A stretch of 12,183 nt of DNA from Alphaproteobacteria bacterium (GTDB lineage: Bacteria > Pseudomonadota > Alphaproteobacteria > Sphingomonadales > Sphingomonadaceae), in NCBI GenBank assembly GCA_005882415.1, contig VBAE01000133.1:6986-19168 (forward strand), written 5' to 3'. Of the stretch, positions 1-7,414 are shown piece after piece. How positions within the stretch are numbered: position 1 is the stretch's first letter; each line of letters begins with the position of its first letter. A model generated the notes under the pieces. The model worked only from the letters and a program-made list of their open reading frames with translations, was not told the origin of the DNA and searched no databases. The translations under genes were made by a program, and so were the position numbers.

Positions 1-989
1 GCGCCGGGCTCGGCATCGACTTCGACGACCAGGCGTACATCGACGCCGGCGCCCGGATCGCGGCCAACGCGGCCGAGACGTTCGCGGCAGCCGACATGAT
101 CGTGAAGGTGAAGGAGCCCCAGCCGCAGGAGATTGCGATGCTGGAGCCGAGGCACCTCCTCTTCACCTATCTCCACCTCGCGCCCGACCCCGAGCAGGCC
201 AGGGGACTGATGAAGTCCGGAGCGACCTGCATCGCCTACGAGACGGTCACCGCCAACGACCGCTCGCTGCCGCTCCTGAAGCCAATGAGCGAGGTTGCGG
301 GCCGCATGTCGATCCAGGTCGGCGCCCATTATCTCGAGAAGGAGCAGGGCGGACGGGGCGTGCTGCTCGGCGGTGTGCCCGGAGTGGCGCCGGCCAAGGT
401 CGCGATCCTCGGCGGCGGCGTGTCGGGCGTCAACGCCGCCCAGATGGCCGTCGGAATGCGCGCCGACGTCACCATCTACGACATCTCCAACGCCCGCCTG
501 GCCGAGCTCGACATGTTCTTCGGGAGCCAGATAAAGACCGCTTATGCCTCCAAGGCCGCCATCGCCAAGGCGGTGACCAAGGCCGAGCTGGTGATCGGCG
601 CGGTGCTGGTGCCCGGAGCAGCCGCGCCGAAGCTCGTCACCCGCGACATGCTCAAGACGATGAAGCGCGGCTCGGTTCTGGTCGACATCTCGATCGACCA
701 GGGCGGCTGCTTCGAGACGTCGCGCGCGACCACCCATGACGATCCGGTCTACGAGATCGACGGCGTCATCCATTATTGCGTGGCGAATATGCCGGGCGCC
801 GTGGCGCGAACCTCAGCCTTCGCATTGAACAATGCCACCCTGCCATTCGCTCTGAAGCTCGCCAGCCAAGGCGCTGAAGCGGCAATGAAAGCCGATCCGC
901 ACCTCGCCGCCGGCCTCAACGTCTCCAACGGCAAGATCCGCCACCAGGCAGTCGCCGAAGCGCTCGGCCTTCCGTTCGACTCGGCCTGA
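1..989 (+). CDS. ald: alanine dehydrogenase, 5'-truncated by window edge
   Basis: NAD-dependent alanine dehydrogenase, which reversibly converts L-alanine to pyruvate and ammonia in the cytosol. The reading frame is open from base 3 to the TGA at 987-989 (328 residues). The family is about 370 residues, so roughly 40 N-terminal residues lie outside the window; the ATG at 96 is internal. Visible signatures are the KVKEP segment just after that ATG, whose lysine contacts substrate, and YLHLA near base 170, whose histidine is catalytic in characterised enzymes. There is also a Rossmann glycine-rich loop (ILGGGVSGVNAAQ, about bases 405-445), then DQGGCFETS with the active-site aspartate, and ANMPGAVARTS. 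No frame break or missing key residue is seen. It converges on the ccm operon, with a palindromic repeat between them. Family assignment is firm. Confidence 0.95.
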   Translation, partial: AGLGIDFDDQAYIDAGARIAANAAETFAAADMIVKVKEPQPQEIAMLEPRHLLFTYLHLAPDPEQARGLMKSGATCIAYETVTANDRSLPLLKPMSEVAGRMSIQVGAHYLEKEQGGRGVLLGGVPGVAPAKVAILGGGVSGVNAAQMAVGMRADVTIYDISNARLAELDMFFGSQIKTAYASKAAIAKAVTKAELVIGAVLVPGAAAPKLVTRDMLKTMKRGSVLVDISIDQGGCFETSRATTHDDPVYEIDGVIHYCVANMPGAVARTSAFALNNATLPFALKLASQGAEAAMKADPHLAAGLNVSNGKIRHQAVAEALGLPFDSA

Positions 990-997
990 TCCACGCA

Positions 998-1090
998 CCG
1001 TCATTGCGAGCGTAGCGAAGCAATCCAGTGCTGAGTCTGTCGGAGGCGCCGCACTGGATTGCCGCGTCGCTTCGCTCCTCGCAATGACGG
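998..1090. repeat. dispersed intergenic palindromic repeat, possible bidirectional terminator
   Basis: An imperfect inverted repeat sits exactly in the gap between the convergent ald and ccmI stop codons. The outer arms CCGTCATTGCGAG (998-1010) and CTCGCAATGACGG (1078-1090) pair over 13 bases. The inner arms GCAATCCAGTGC (1020-1031) and GCACTGGATTGC (1051-1062) pair over 12 bases. Between them, AGCGAAGC (1014-1021) matches GCTTCGCT (1069-1076), with small bulges. The loop is 1032-1050. From memory, the CGTCATTGCGAGCG...AGCGAAGCAATCCAG type is dispersed in many alphaproteobacterial genomes. The transcript could fold into a long hairpin for either gene, but there is no T-tract, so a terminator role is inferred. 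Confidence 0.8.
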
Positions 1091-1091
1091 G

Positions 1092-1724
1092 CTAGGGGAT
1101 CATCCTCGCGGCGCGAATTTGCTCGACGGCCTGGACCCGCTGCTCGATGAGCGGGCGCCAGCTGAGGTTCGCGGGAGTGGTGGCGAGGAGGTCTTGCCAG
1201 ATCGTCTCCGCATCGGCGAACCGTCCTCCTTCCGCCAGCGCTACCGCGTAGAAGAAGCGCGGAGCCGGGTGTCCCGGCTCCAGCGCTTCCGCCCGCCGAA
1301 ACGCCAAGTCCGCCGCGGGGCTCATTATGCCGTTGCCGTGGACGACCAGCGCATTGCCGAGGCCGATCCACAGGTCGGGATCCTCGGGATGGGCGCGGAT
1401 CGCTGAGCGGATGACGTCGACCGCGCCTTTCGTGTCCCCCGTGCGCTGCAACCCGTCGGCGACGTTGAGCCAGCGCCAGGCGGTGTCGAAGCGGCCGAGT
1501 ACGTCCTCGCGGGTGCGAGAGAAGTCGGTCTCGCGCACCTGGGCCTTCTCGGCCGCGTTGGCCGGGGCACCGGCGAGGGTCGGCCGCCCCTGCCAGGCAT
1601 AGCCAGCGATGCCGAACAGCAAAGCCGCGGCGGCGAATTGCAGCGCGGCATTGTCGAGCCTGGCGAGCCGCCAAAGGGCCAGCAGCGCCGCGGAGGCCAG
1701 GACGAGGATCATCACCCAGCCCAT
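1092..1724 (-). CDS. ccmI: CcmI-like TPR protein of cytochrome c maturation (short form)
   Basis: A 210-residue membrane-anchored tetratricopeptide protein, last gene of the ccm operon. CcmI-type proteins bind apocytochrome c and present it to the CcmF/CcmH ligation complex. Two hydrophobic segments are visible (about residues 2-18 and 27-45). A linker follows, then helical TPR-like repeats from about residue 80 to 180, with phrases such as AWRWLNVADGLQRTGDTKGA, DPDLWIGLGNALV and FFYAVALAEGGRFADAETIW. The start at 1724 was chosen because it begins with the first membrane segment and overlaps the ccmH stop by one base (TGATG). The same frame is open further upstream, but that part reads as ccmH in another frame. 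It is about half the length of the roughly 400-residue CcmI of Rhodobacter, so this is a compact variant. The TAG stop at 1092-1094 lies just beyond the palindromic repeat. Confidence 0.85.
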   Translation of the reverse strand: MGWVMILVLASAALLALWRLARLDNAALQFAAAALLFGIAGYAWQGRPTLAGAPANAAEKAQVRETDFSRTREDVLGRFDTAWRWLNVADGLQRTGDTKGAVDVIRSAIRAHPEDPDLWIGLGNALVVHGNGIMSPAADLAFRRAEALEPGHPAPRFFYAVALAEGGRFADAETIWQDLLATTPANLSWRPLIEQRVQAVEQIRAARMIP

Positions 1725-2137
1725 CAGCGCCTCTTCAGCCGGAAGCGCCCGCGGGCGAGCCACAGGCCGGCGAGCAGCAACACGACCGGCGCCGCCCAGA
1801 GCGGCCACGTCAGCGGCTCCAAGGGCGGGCTGTAGCTCACCCATTCGCCATAGCGTTCGATCAGCCAGGCGCGGATCGCCTCGGGTCTCTCCCCGGCCTT
1901 GATCCGCTGCCGGACCAGCGAGCGCATGTCGCCGGCGAGGTCGGCGTCGCTGTCCGCGATCGACTGACCCTGGCAGACGAGGCAGCGCAACGTCTCCATC
2001 AACGCCTTCGCCTCCGCCTCCTGCCGCGGGTCCTCGAGCTGCGTATTCGCGTAACGCGCGGGCGGGAGGGAGGATTGGGCGAGGGTGGCGGTGGAAACGA
2101 GAAGCAGCACCGCGATCGAATGACGCCACGGCCTCAT
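1724..2137 (-). CDS. ccmH: cytochrome c maturation thiol oxidoreductase CcmH (CcmL-type)
   Basis: A 137-residue periplasmic thiol-disulfide protein tethered to the inner membrane. With CcmG it keeps the CXXCH cysteines of apocytochrome c reduced before heme attachment. The N-terminus is a signal/anchor (about residues 6-21). The hallmark LRCLVCQGQS motif gives the redox pair C52 and C55. It is followed by the conserved helical stretch containing ADSDADLAGDMRSLVRQRI and by GERPEAIRAWLIERYGEWVSY. A C-terminal membrane helix (about 111-127) ends in a basic tail. Length fits the single-domain CcmH/CcmL form, not the fused E. coli CcmH, and the separate ccmI downstream agrees with that. The ATG at 2137 overlaps the ccmG stop by four bases (ATGA). 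No anomaly is visible. Confidence 0.95.
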   Translation of the reverse strand: MRPWRHSIAVLLLVSTATLAQSSLPPARYANTQLEDPRQEAEAKALMETLRCLVCQGQSIADSDADLAGDMRSLVRQRIKAGERPEAIRAWLIERYGEWVSYSPPLEPLTWPLWAAPVVLLLAGLWLARGRFRLKRR

Positions 2138-2661
2138 TTCGCCGCCTCCAGCGCCGCGATTATGTCGCCGAGTTCGTTGGGATTGATCGCACCGATATGC
2201 TGGAGGCGGATCACGCCTTTCCCATCCACCACGAACGTCTCCGGCACTCCGGACGAGCCGAGAGCGAGCTGGACCTGACTATTCGGGTCGGTGCCGATAT
2301 GCGCGTAAGGGTCCCGATTGCGTGCGAGGAAGGCGGCGACGTCCTCGCCGCGGTCCCGGATGGCGATTCCGTCGATGGGCACTCCGCGGCGCTTCAGCTC
2401 CATCAGCACCGGCGCCTCGGCGATGCAGGGGACGCACCAGCTCGCGAAGACGTTGACCAGGCGCGGCGCGCCTTGTTTTAGGTCCTCCGAGGAAAGCCCC
2501 GGATGCTCCGCCACTGCGGGCTTCAGCTCGAAGGCCGGCATCGGCTTTCCGACCAGCTTCGAGTGGATCGCCGGGTCGGGCGGACGCTTCAGTCCGAAGG
2601 CGACGACCATCAGGAAGCCTGCGAAGACGGCGAGCGGCGCCCAGAGGATCAGGCGCTTCAT
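2134..2661 (-). CDS. ccmG: DsbE/CcmG thiol:disulfide interchange protein
   Basis: A 175-residue thioredoxin-fold protein (CcmG, also called DsbE) that reduces disulfides for cytochrome c assembly in the periplasm. An N-terminal membrane anchor (about residues 4-22) is followed by the FELKP strand typical of the family. The active site FASWCVPC has C76 and C79. The cis-proline loop is GVPETFVVDGKGVI (P140), followed by the conserved HIGAI. The length matches the usual 175-185 residues. The ATG at 2661 overlaps the ccmF stop by four bases (ATGA). The open frame extends upstream but would lie inside ccmF and adds a non-hydrophobic, arginine-rich stretch, so the start at 2661 is preferred. The stop overlaps the ccmH start by four bases. 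Confidence 0.95.
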   Translation of the reverse strand: MKRLILWAPLAVFAGFLMVVAFGLKRPPDPAIHSKLVGKPMPAFELKPAVAEHPGLSSEDLKQGAPRLVNVFASWCVPCIAEAPVLMELKRRGVPIDGIAIRDRGEDVAAFLARNRDPYAHIGTDPNSQVQLALGSSGVPETFVVDGKGVIRLQHIGAINPNELGDIIAALEAAK

Positions 2662-4574
2662 TCGCCCTCCTCCGCCCGCCGAGCCCGCCGCTCGCGCCGC
2701 ACGCGACCGATCAAAGCGAGTAAGCCGCCCACCGCCACCATCGCTCCGCCGAGCCAGATCAGGGTGACGAACGGCTTCCACCACAGCCGAAGCTGCCAGC
2801 GCCCCGCCCCGTCGGGCTTGCCCAGCACGGTGTAAAGCTGGCCGTCGAGCCGCGTGGCGATTGCCGCCTCGCTGGTCTCGGTCGGCGGAGCGCTGAACAT
2901 CCGCGCCTGCGGGCGGAGGACGAACGACCCGCCGCCACGCGACGCGGTTAGCTTGCCCTCAATCGCCGTCCAGTTCGGACCCGCGACCGGATCGACCGAC
3001 TCGAAGCGGATCGCGTAGGGCCCGACGCTAACCGTCTCCCCAAGCCGCGCCGCCACCAGCCGCTCCTTCGAAAAGGCGCTCTCCGCCGCCATTCCGGCAA
3101 GGCTGACCCCAATCCCGAGATGCGAGACCGCCATGCCCCAGATGAACAAGGGCGTGCGCCTCAAATTGCGCTTCCACAGCGGCGCGAGGCTCGCCGCGCC
3201 CACCCCGAAGGCGAGCGCCAGCCCGAGCAGCGGCAGCACGCGAATCCCAGGCGCCAGCACGAACACGAGGACCAGCGCTACCGCCATCAGCCCCCCCGGA
3301 AGCGCAAGCCGCCGCACCACCTCGAACAACCGGTCCCGCCGCCAGCGCATCAGCGGCCCCGCCGCCATCGCCAGCGCCAGCGCGAGCGCGATCGGCCCCA
3401 CCACGCTGTTGAAATATGGCGGCCCGATCGAGAGCTTGGTCCCGAACGCCTCGGTGATGAGCGGGTAGATCGTGCCGATGAACACCAAAGCGAGGATCAC
3501 GCAGAGCAGGAGGTTGTTGAGCACCAGCGCCCCTTCCCTGCTCACCGGCTCGAAGGTCGATCCCTCCTTCACCGTCCCCACCCGCGCCCCGAACAGAATG
3601 AGGGCCCCGCCGATATAGAGCGCGAGCAGAATGAGAATGAAGGCGCCCCGACGCGGATCGACCGCGAAGCTGTGCACCGAGGTCAGGATGCCGGAGCGGA
3701 CCAGGAAGGTCCCGACCATCGACATCGAGAAAGCGACCACGGCGAGCATCACCGTCCAGGCGCGGAGGCCGTCGCGGGTGGCGAGGACGGTGACGGAGTG
3801 AAGGAGCGCCGTCGCTGCGAGCCAGGGCATTAGCGAGGCATTCTCGACCGGGTCCCAGAACCACCAGCCGCCCCAGCCGAGCTCATAATAAGCCCAGTAG
3901 GAGCCGGCGGTGATCCCGAGGGTGAGCAGGATCCAGGCGGCGAGCACCCAGGGCCGCATCGCCTTGGCGAAGGCGGGGCCGACGTCGCGGGTAATCAGCG
4001 CCCCCACCGCGAAGGAGAAGGCGATCGAGATGCCGACATAGCCCAAGTAGAGCGTCGGCGGGTGGAAGGCCAAACCCGGATCCTGAAGCAAGGGATTGAG
4101 CCCGTTCCCCTGCGGCGGCGCCGGGTTCAGCCGCGCGAACGGATTGGAAGCGAAGAGCAGGAAGGCATAAAAACCCAGCCCGATCGCCGCCTGCGCCGCA
4201 AGCGTCGCGACCAATGTCCGCTCCTTCAGGCTCCGCTCGAACAAAGCGACTGCGGCGCCGGCGATGGCGAGCACCGTCACCCAGAGCAGCATCGACCCTT
4301 CGTGATTCCCCCACGTCCCCGCGAATTTGTACAGCAGCGGCTTCTGCGAATGGCTGTTCTCCGCCACTAGCGCCACCGACAGGTCGGTCCGCAAGAACAG
4401 CTGGATCAGCGCCAGAAAGGCGGCGCCCACAAGCACCGCCTGAACCACCGCGATCGGCCGCACCGAGGAGGCGAACCCCTCCCCGCCCCGCAACGCCGCC
4501 ACTCCAAAGCCGAGCTGAAGCAACGACAGCGCCGCCGCCAGCCACAGAGCGGCAAGGCCGAACTCCGCGATCAC
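2658..4574 (-). CDS. ccmF: heme lyase subunit CcmF
   Basis: The 638-residue polytopic core of the System I heme ligase. It takes heme from holo-CcmE and attaches it to reduced apocytochrome c at the periplasmic face. More than ten hydrophobic segments are evident. The tryptophan-rich heme-binding motif WGGWWFWDPVENASLMPW spans about residues 234-251. Four histidines match the conserved heme-ligand positions of the family: H171 (AFHPPTLYLGYVG), H259 (LLHSV), H301 (TSVHSF) and H485 (AVSHLGIG). The N-terminal GTWGNHEGS signature is also present. Length is close to the usual 640-660. Translation starts at a GTG at 4574, which overlaps the ccmE stop as GTGA; no better upstream start is visible. 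The stop overlaps ccmG. No lesion is seen, in contrast to ccmC. Confidence 0.96.
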   Translation of the reverse strand: MIAEFGLAALWLAAALSLLQLGFGVAALRGGEGFASSVRPIAVVQAVLVGAAFLALIQLFLRTDLSVALVAENSHSQKPLLYKFAGTWGNHEGSMLLWVTVLAIAGAAVALFERSLKERTLVATLAAQAAIGLGFYAFLLFASNPFARLNPAPPQGNGLNPLLQDPGLAFHPPTLYLGYVGISIAFSFAVGALITRDVGPAFAKAMRPWVLAAWILLTLGITAGSYWAYYELGWGGWWFWDPVENASLMPWLAATALLHSVTVLATRDGLRAWTVMLAVVAFSMSMVGTFLVRSGILTSVHSFAVDPRRGAFILILLALYIGGALILFGARVGTVKEGSTFEPVSREGALVLNNLLLCVILALVFIGTIYPLITEAFGTKLSIGPPYFNSVVGPIALALALAMAAGPLMRWRRDRLFEVVRRLALPGGLMAVALVLVFVLAPGIRVLPLLGLALAFGVGAASLAPLWKRNLRRTPLFIWGMAVSHLGIGVSLAGMAAESAFSKERLVAARLGETVSVGPYAIRFESVDPVAGPNWTAIEGKLTASRGGGSFVLRPQARMFSAPPTETSEAAIATRLDGQLYTVLGKPDGAGRWQLRLWWKPFVTLIWLGGAMVAVGGLLALIGRVRRERRARRAEEGE

Positions 4575-5011
4575 TTCGCCAAGCTCTCGCTCTTATGCTC
4601 GCCCTTCTTCGCGTCGAGGCGGGGCGGCATGTAATTCTCGTCATGCTTGGCGAGGATCTCGCTCGCGGCGAACAGCCCATCCGGCCCGAACGACCCTTCC
4701 GCGACCACGCCGCTCCCTTCCTTGAACAGGTCGGGGACGATGCCCTTGTAGCGCACCCGGATCCGGTTCGGGCTCTCGTCGCGGACGGTGAAGGCGATCG
4801 TCACCCCGTCCGCCGCCCGCTGCAAAGAGCCCTTCTCGACCATCCCGCCGATCCGAACCGCCCCCTGCGGCACCTGCCCCGCCTTCAGGTCGCCCGGCGC
4901 GTAGAAATAGGCCGCCCGATCCTTGAGCCCGGACATGGCGAGCAGCACCGCTCCCACCATCGCGACGAGGGCGAGGATAAGCAAAGCGGCGCGCTGGTCC
5001 TTGCGCTTCAC
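4571..5011 (-). CDS. ccmE: heme chaperone CcmE
   Basis: A 146-residue periplasmic heme chaperone that binds heme covalently and shuttles it from CcmC to CcmF. An N-terminal membrane anchor (about residues 8-27) precedes an OB-fold beta barrel carrying VRIGGMVEKGSL, FTVRDE and VRYKGIVPDLFKEG. The heme-binding histidine is H123 in LAKHDENYMPP, with Y127 completing the HxxxY motif of the usual CcmE form, followed by a flexible charged tail. The start is a GTG at 5011, giving MKRKDQRAAL and overlapping the ccmD stop as GTGA. An upstream in-frame ATG at 5071 would extend the protein through ccmD and is not credible. The stop overlaps the ccmF start by four bases. Confidence 0.95.
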   Translation of the reverse strand: MKRKDQRAALLILALVAMVGAVLLAMSGLKDRAAYFYAPGDLKAGQVPQGAVRIGGMVEKGSLQRAADGVTIAFTVRDESPNRIRVRYKGIVPDLFKEGSGVVAEGSFGPDGLFAASEILAKHDENYMPPRLDAKKGEHKSESLAK

Positions 5012-5139
5012 TTGTCGCGCCTCAGCGCCTCGGCGTCGCGCTCCGCCCGGCGCATCGCGGCGAAGCTCCACCCGAACAGGCCGGCGACGCTCACGAAAGT
5101 GATCCCATAAGCGGCGGCGATGAAGGGGAAGTGGTTCAC
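5008..5139 (-). CDS. ccmD: heme exporter accessory protein CcmD
   Basis: A 43-residue single-helix membrane protein. CcmD helps release holo-CcmE from the CcmC-containing heme export complex. It starts at a GTG (5139), reading NHFPFIAAAYGITFV. A single hydrophobic helix (about residues 5-27) is followed by a strongly charged tail (MRRAERDAEALRRDK), the typical CcmD pattern. Its GTG overlaps the ccmC stop as GTGA, and its TGA overlaps the ccmE start the same way. An ATG at 5259 in the same frame would run through ccmC and is rejected. Sequence conservation in this family is low, so the call rests on size, topology and position between ccmC and ccmE. Confidence 0.85.
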   Translation of the reverse strand: MNHFPFIAAAYGITFVSVAGLFGWSFAAMRRAERDAEALRRDK

Positions 5140-5797
5140 GCCGCCATCCGCCTCAGCCGCGCCTCGACCTTCTGCCGGGCGAGGGCGCTGCGCATCCGCA
5201 TCAGCACGATCGCACCGAAAAACAGGCTGAAACCGAGCGCCGAAACGAACAGAGGCCACAGCATCGAGGAATCGATCGACGATCGGGTAAGGCGATCGGC
5301 AGGTTCACCGCCCCGACCAGGCCGAAGATCGCGGCGAGGCGCCCCTCCCCACCCCGCTCCCGCTCGGCATCGGCGAGCGCGATCCAGCCGATGTAGAGGA
5401 AGAGGAGGACCAGCATCGACGTCATCCGTCCGTCCCATTCCCACCACGTCCCCCAGGTCGGCCGCCCCCACAGCGAGCCGGTGACCAGGCAGAGGAAGGT
5501 GAACAAAGCCCCCGGAACCGCCACCGCCCGAGCCGCCACCGCCGCCAGCGGGTGGCGCCAGATTATCTGCATCAGGCTCGCGACGGCGATCCCCGCCCAG
5601 CCCGCCATGCCGAGCCAGGCGGCGGGGACGTGGACGTACATGATCCGGACGCTCTCGCCCTGGAGATAGTCCTCGGGGCTCCAGAACAGGCCGGCGCCGA
5701 GGCCCAGCGCGATCAGCAGCGCCCCGCCCCAGCCGAGCCAGGCCGTCAGCGGTCGCGCGAGCTTCAGGAAGCGTGCCGGGTTGGCGAAGACGTGCAT
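5136..5797 (-). pseudogene. ccmC: heme exporter CcmC, disrupted by internal deletion and frameshift
   Basis: CcmC loads heme onto CcmE in the inner membrane. The 5' part (ATG at 5797, MHVFANPARF) reads well: MYVHVPAAW with conserved H56, and the heme-handling WGTWWEWDGRMTS at residues 115-127. After NLPI (residue 168, about base 5294) the frame leaves the family and ends 30 residues later at 5201. The true C-terminus continues in another frame from about 5291 (LTRSSIDSSMLWPL, then a final membrane helix) to the TGA at 5136-5138. The segment expected at the junction, with a WWNTLHQ-type motif carrying the second conserved histidine, is missing. Family spacing and the frame change both fit loss of about 46 bases, which would restore roughly 235 residues. 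It is the first gene of the operon and overlaps ccmD by four bases. It may be a real lesion or an assembly error. Confidence 0.85.
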
Positions 5798-6052
5798 GCG
5801 TGACGCGTCTCTAGCCGAGCCTCGCGGGCGCATAAAGCGCTAGCGTGTCCGCACCCTTGCCTTTTCCCGGCGGCAGCAGGCCCAGCGATGCAGTCGGAAA
5901 CAGCCGAAATCGAGCTTCCAAGCGCCATAACGGTAGCAATGCTCCTTGGCGGGCACTGTAACCGCCCTTAGCCTCGCCGAATCAGTCATGTTGCGTAGAG
6001 TGCTTCTGCAACTCCAAAAATACTGGTTTTCGACATTGGAAGGGGGAACATC
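5798..6052. promoter_or_regulatory. divergent intergenic region between ccmC and the GH18 gene
   Basis: This 255-base gap must hold the promoter of the ccm operon (leftward) and of the glycosidase gene (rightward). Its right part (about 5985-6040) is clearly more AT-rich than the surroundings, with an A-run and a T-run near 6015-6030, as expected for a promoter. I could not pick a convincing -35/-10 pair. A strong Shine-Dalgarno (AGGGGGA, 6041-6047) precedes the ATG at 6053. On the minus strand, the stretch before the ccmC ATG has only a weak AGAGA-like site. A minus-strand open frame crosses here but looks like a shadow of the glycosidase gene. Confidence 0.5.
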
Positions 6053-7405
6053 ATGGCTACCAACGAACCGAGCGTAAATGCCTGGATCTTTCTTTTGGAG
6101 GACGAGCCCCAAGGAGCCTTCTACAAGACTCCCGGCAGCAGCTATCAGACGCTGATCGACTATGGCATCTACAATTACACCGATATGGTCAGCATCTGCT
6201 GGGTAAGCACCGTGCCGACCGGCCCCGCCACCGTTCCTTCGGGCGACGGCTCCACCCACACGATCCAGCTCCAGCAGAACGCCCACAAAGACGGCACGCC
6301 CAACCAGGATTATATGGACTGGCTGATCCAGGACGCCCGCAACACCAATCCCGGCATCAAGCTTCTCGTCTGCCTCGGCTATGGCGACGACGAGCTCACC
6401 CAGATCTTTTCGAGCGACAGTTCGCAATGGCAGCAGCAGGCGGACGCTTATGCGAGCAACGTCGTCGCCTATCTAGACCATTACGATCTGGACGGCTTCG
6501 ACGTAGATTGGGAATACCCGCTCTGCGGCAACGGAACGCCGCAGCAGTTCGCGCTCGTCTTCCGGGCGATCCGGGCCGCCATGAACGGCCGGAGCCGGCA
6601 GTCCTACATCACTCTGTCCCCGGCCTCCGTCGGAACGCTGGACGCGGCCACGATCAACGACGTCTTCGATTTCGTCAGCCTGCAACTCTATTCCGGCTTC
6701 ACCGACCCGCAGGACTATATCAACGCCGGAATCTCACAGAGCCTCCTCGCTTATGGAGCGAAGTTCGAATCGGCGGGCAATGGCGATCCCTGCCCCTATC
6801 AGGACGCCCGCGGCGCCTATGCCGGCTTCACCTCCGGCGGTTACACGGTCGCGACCCAGTGGCGGCTGAACTCCGGCAATTTCCAGTTCGAGCAGGCCCA
6901 GCAGATGATCCTCCATCAGCTGATCCAGGGCGTCTCCGGCCCCGGCTTCGACGACACGCCCACTATCGGCGCCGCCGGCAACCCGCTCATTTCCCAGCTC
7001 GTCGTCCGTTCCGGCGAAGTGCTGGATGCGCTCCAGGCGACCAACACGGGATGCTATGAGGGCTGCGGCCAGCCGCTGCTCTACGCACTGCCGCAGCACG
7101 GAGGAAACGGCGGCCAGCCGAGCACCGTAGCCATCGCGGCGGGCGACTCGATAGCGGAAGTCTCCGGCTTCACCGGCACCTGGTTCGGCTGGCAGTGCGT
7201 GCTCCAGCTCACCGTCACCACCCGCAATGGCCAGGTGTTCGGCCCGTTCGGCACGATGAACAACGCCTCGTTCCAGACACCGTTCAGCTATTCGGCGCCG
7301 GCCGGGCAGTCGATCCTGGCTTTCTCCGGCTCGACCGTCGAAGTTCCGCAGTCCGGCGGCGGCAGCAGCTTCATCATCGCCAGCCTGACGCCCTCCTTCG
7401 GCTAG
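6053..7405 (+). CDS. GH18 chitinase-like glycosidase with C-terminal jacalin-like lectin domain
   Basis: A 450-residue predicted glycoside hydrolase family 18 protein. The catalytic signature LDGFDVDWEYP places the DxxDxDxE residues at D147, D150, D152 and the acid E154. Barrel-like strands around it include SYQTLIDYGIYNYTDMVSI near the start, KLLVCLGYG, SYITLSPAS and FDFVSLQLYSG. From about residue 350 a glycine-rich start (HGGNGG) opens a roughly 100-residue domain with LTVTTRNGQVFGPFG, a later FSY...ILAFSGS stretch and an IIASLTPSF end, which resembles jacalin-related sugar-binding lectins. The likely substrate is chitin or another N-acetylglucosamine polymer or glycan; this is inferred from the family. 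No signal peptide or membrane helix is visible, and an in-frame stop at 5996-5998 with no ATG or GTG after it excludes an upstream extension. A good Shine-Dalgarno supports the start. The GH18 call is firm; the lectin call is good. Confidence 0.88.
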   Translation: MATNEPSVNAWIFLLEDEPQGAFYKTPGSSYQTLIDYGIYNYTDMVSICWVSTVPTGPATVPSGDGSTHTIQLQQNAHKDGTPNQDYMDWLIQDARNTNPGIKLLVCLGYGDDELTQIFSSDSSQWQQQADAYASNVVAYLDHYDLDGFDVDWEYPLCGNGTPQQFALVFRAIRAAMNGRSRQSYITLSPASVGTLDAATINDVFDFVSLQLYSGFTDPQDYINAGISQSLLAYGAKFESAGNGDPCPYQDARGAYAGFTSGGYTVATQWRLNSGNFQFEQAQQMILHQLIQGVSGPGFDDTPTIGAAGNPLISQLVVRSGEVLDALQATNTGCYEGCGQPLLYALPQHGGNGGQPSTVAIAAGDSIAEVSGFTGTWFGWQCVLQLTVTTRNGQVFGPFGTMNNASFQTPFSYSAPAGQSILAFSGSTVEVPQSGGGSSFIIASLTPSFG

Positions 7406-7414
7406 CGCATCCCG

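Noticed and set aside
1092..2129. A longer CcmI starting at 2129
   Set aside because: The extra 135 residues are an arginine- and proline-rich shadow of ccmH; the start at 1724 overlaps the ccmH stop and begins with a membrane helix.
5201..5833. ccmC start at the ATG at 5833
   Set aside because: It adds MRPRGSARDASR before the family-like MHVFANPARF start at 5797, so the shorter form is preferred.
5840..6427. A minus-strand open frame covering the ccmC/GH18 gap
   Set aside because: Two thirds of it is antisense to the GH18 coding region, and the intergenic part has no recognisable domain; probably chance.
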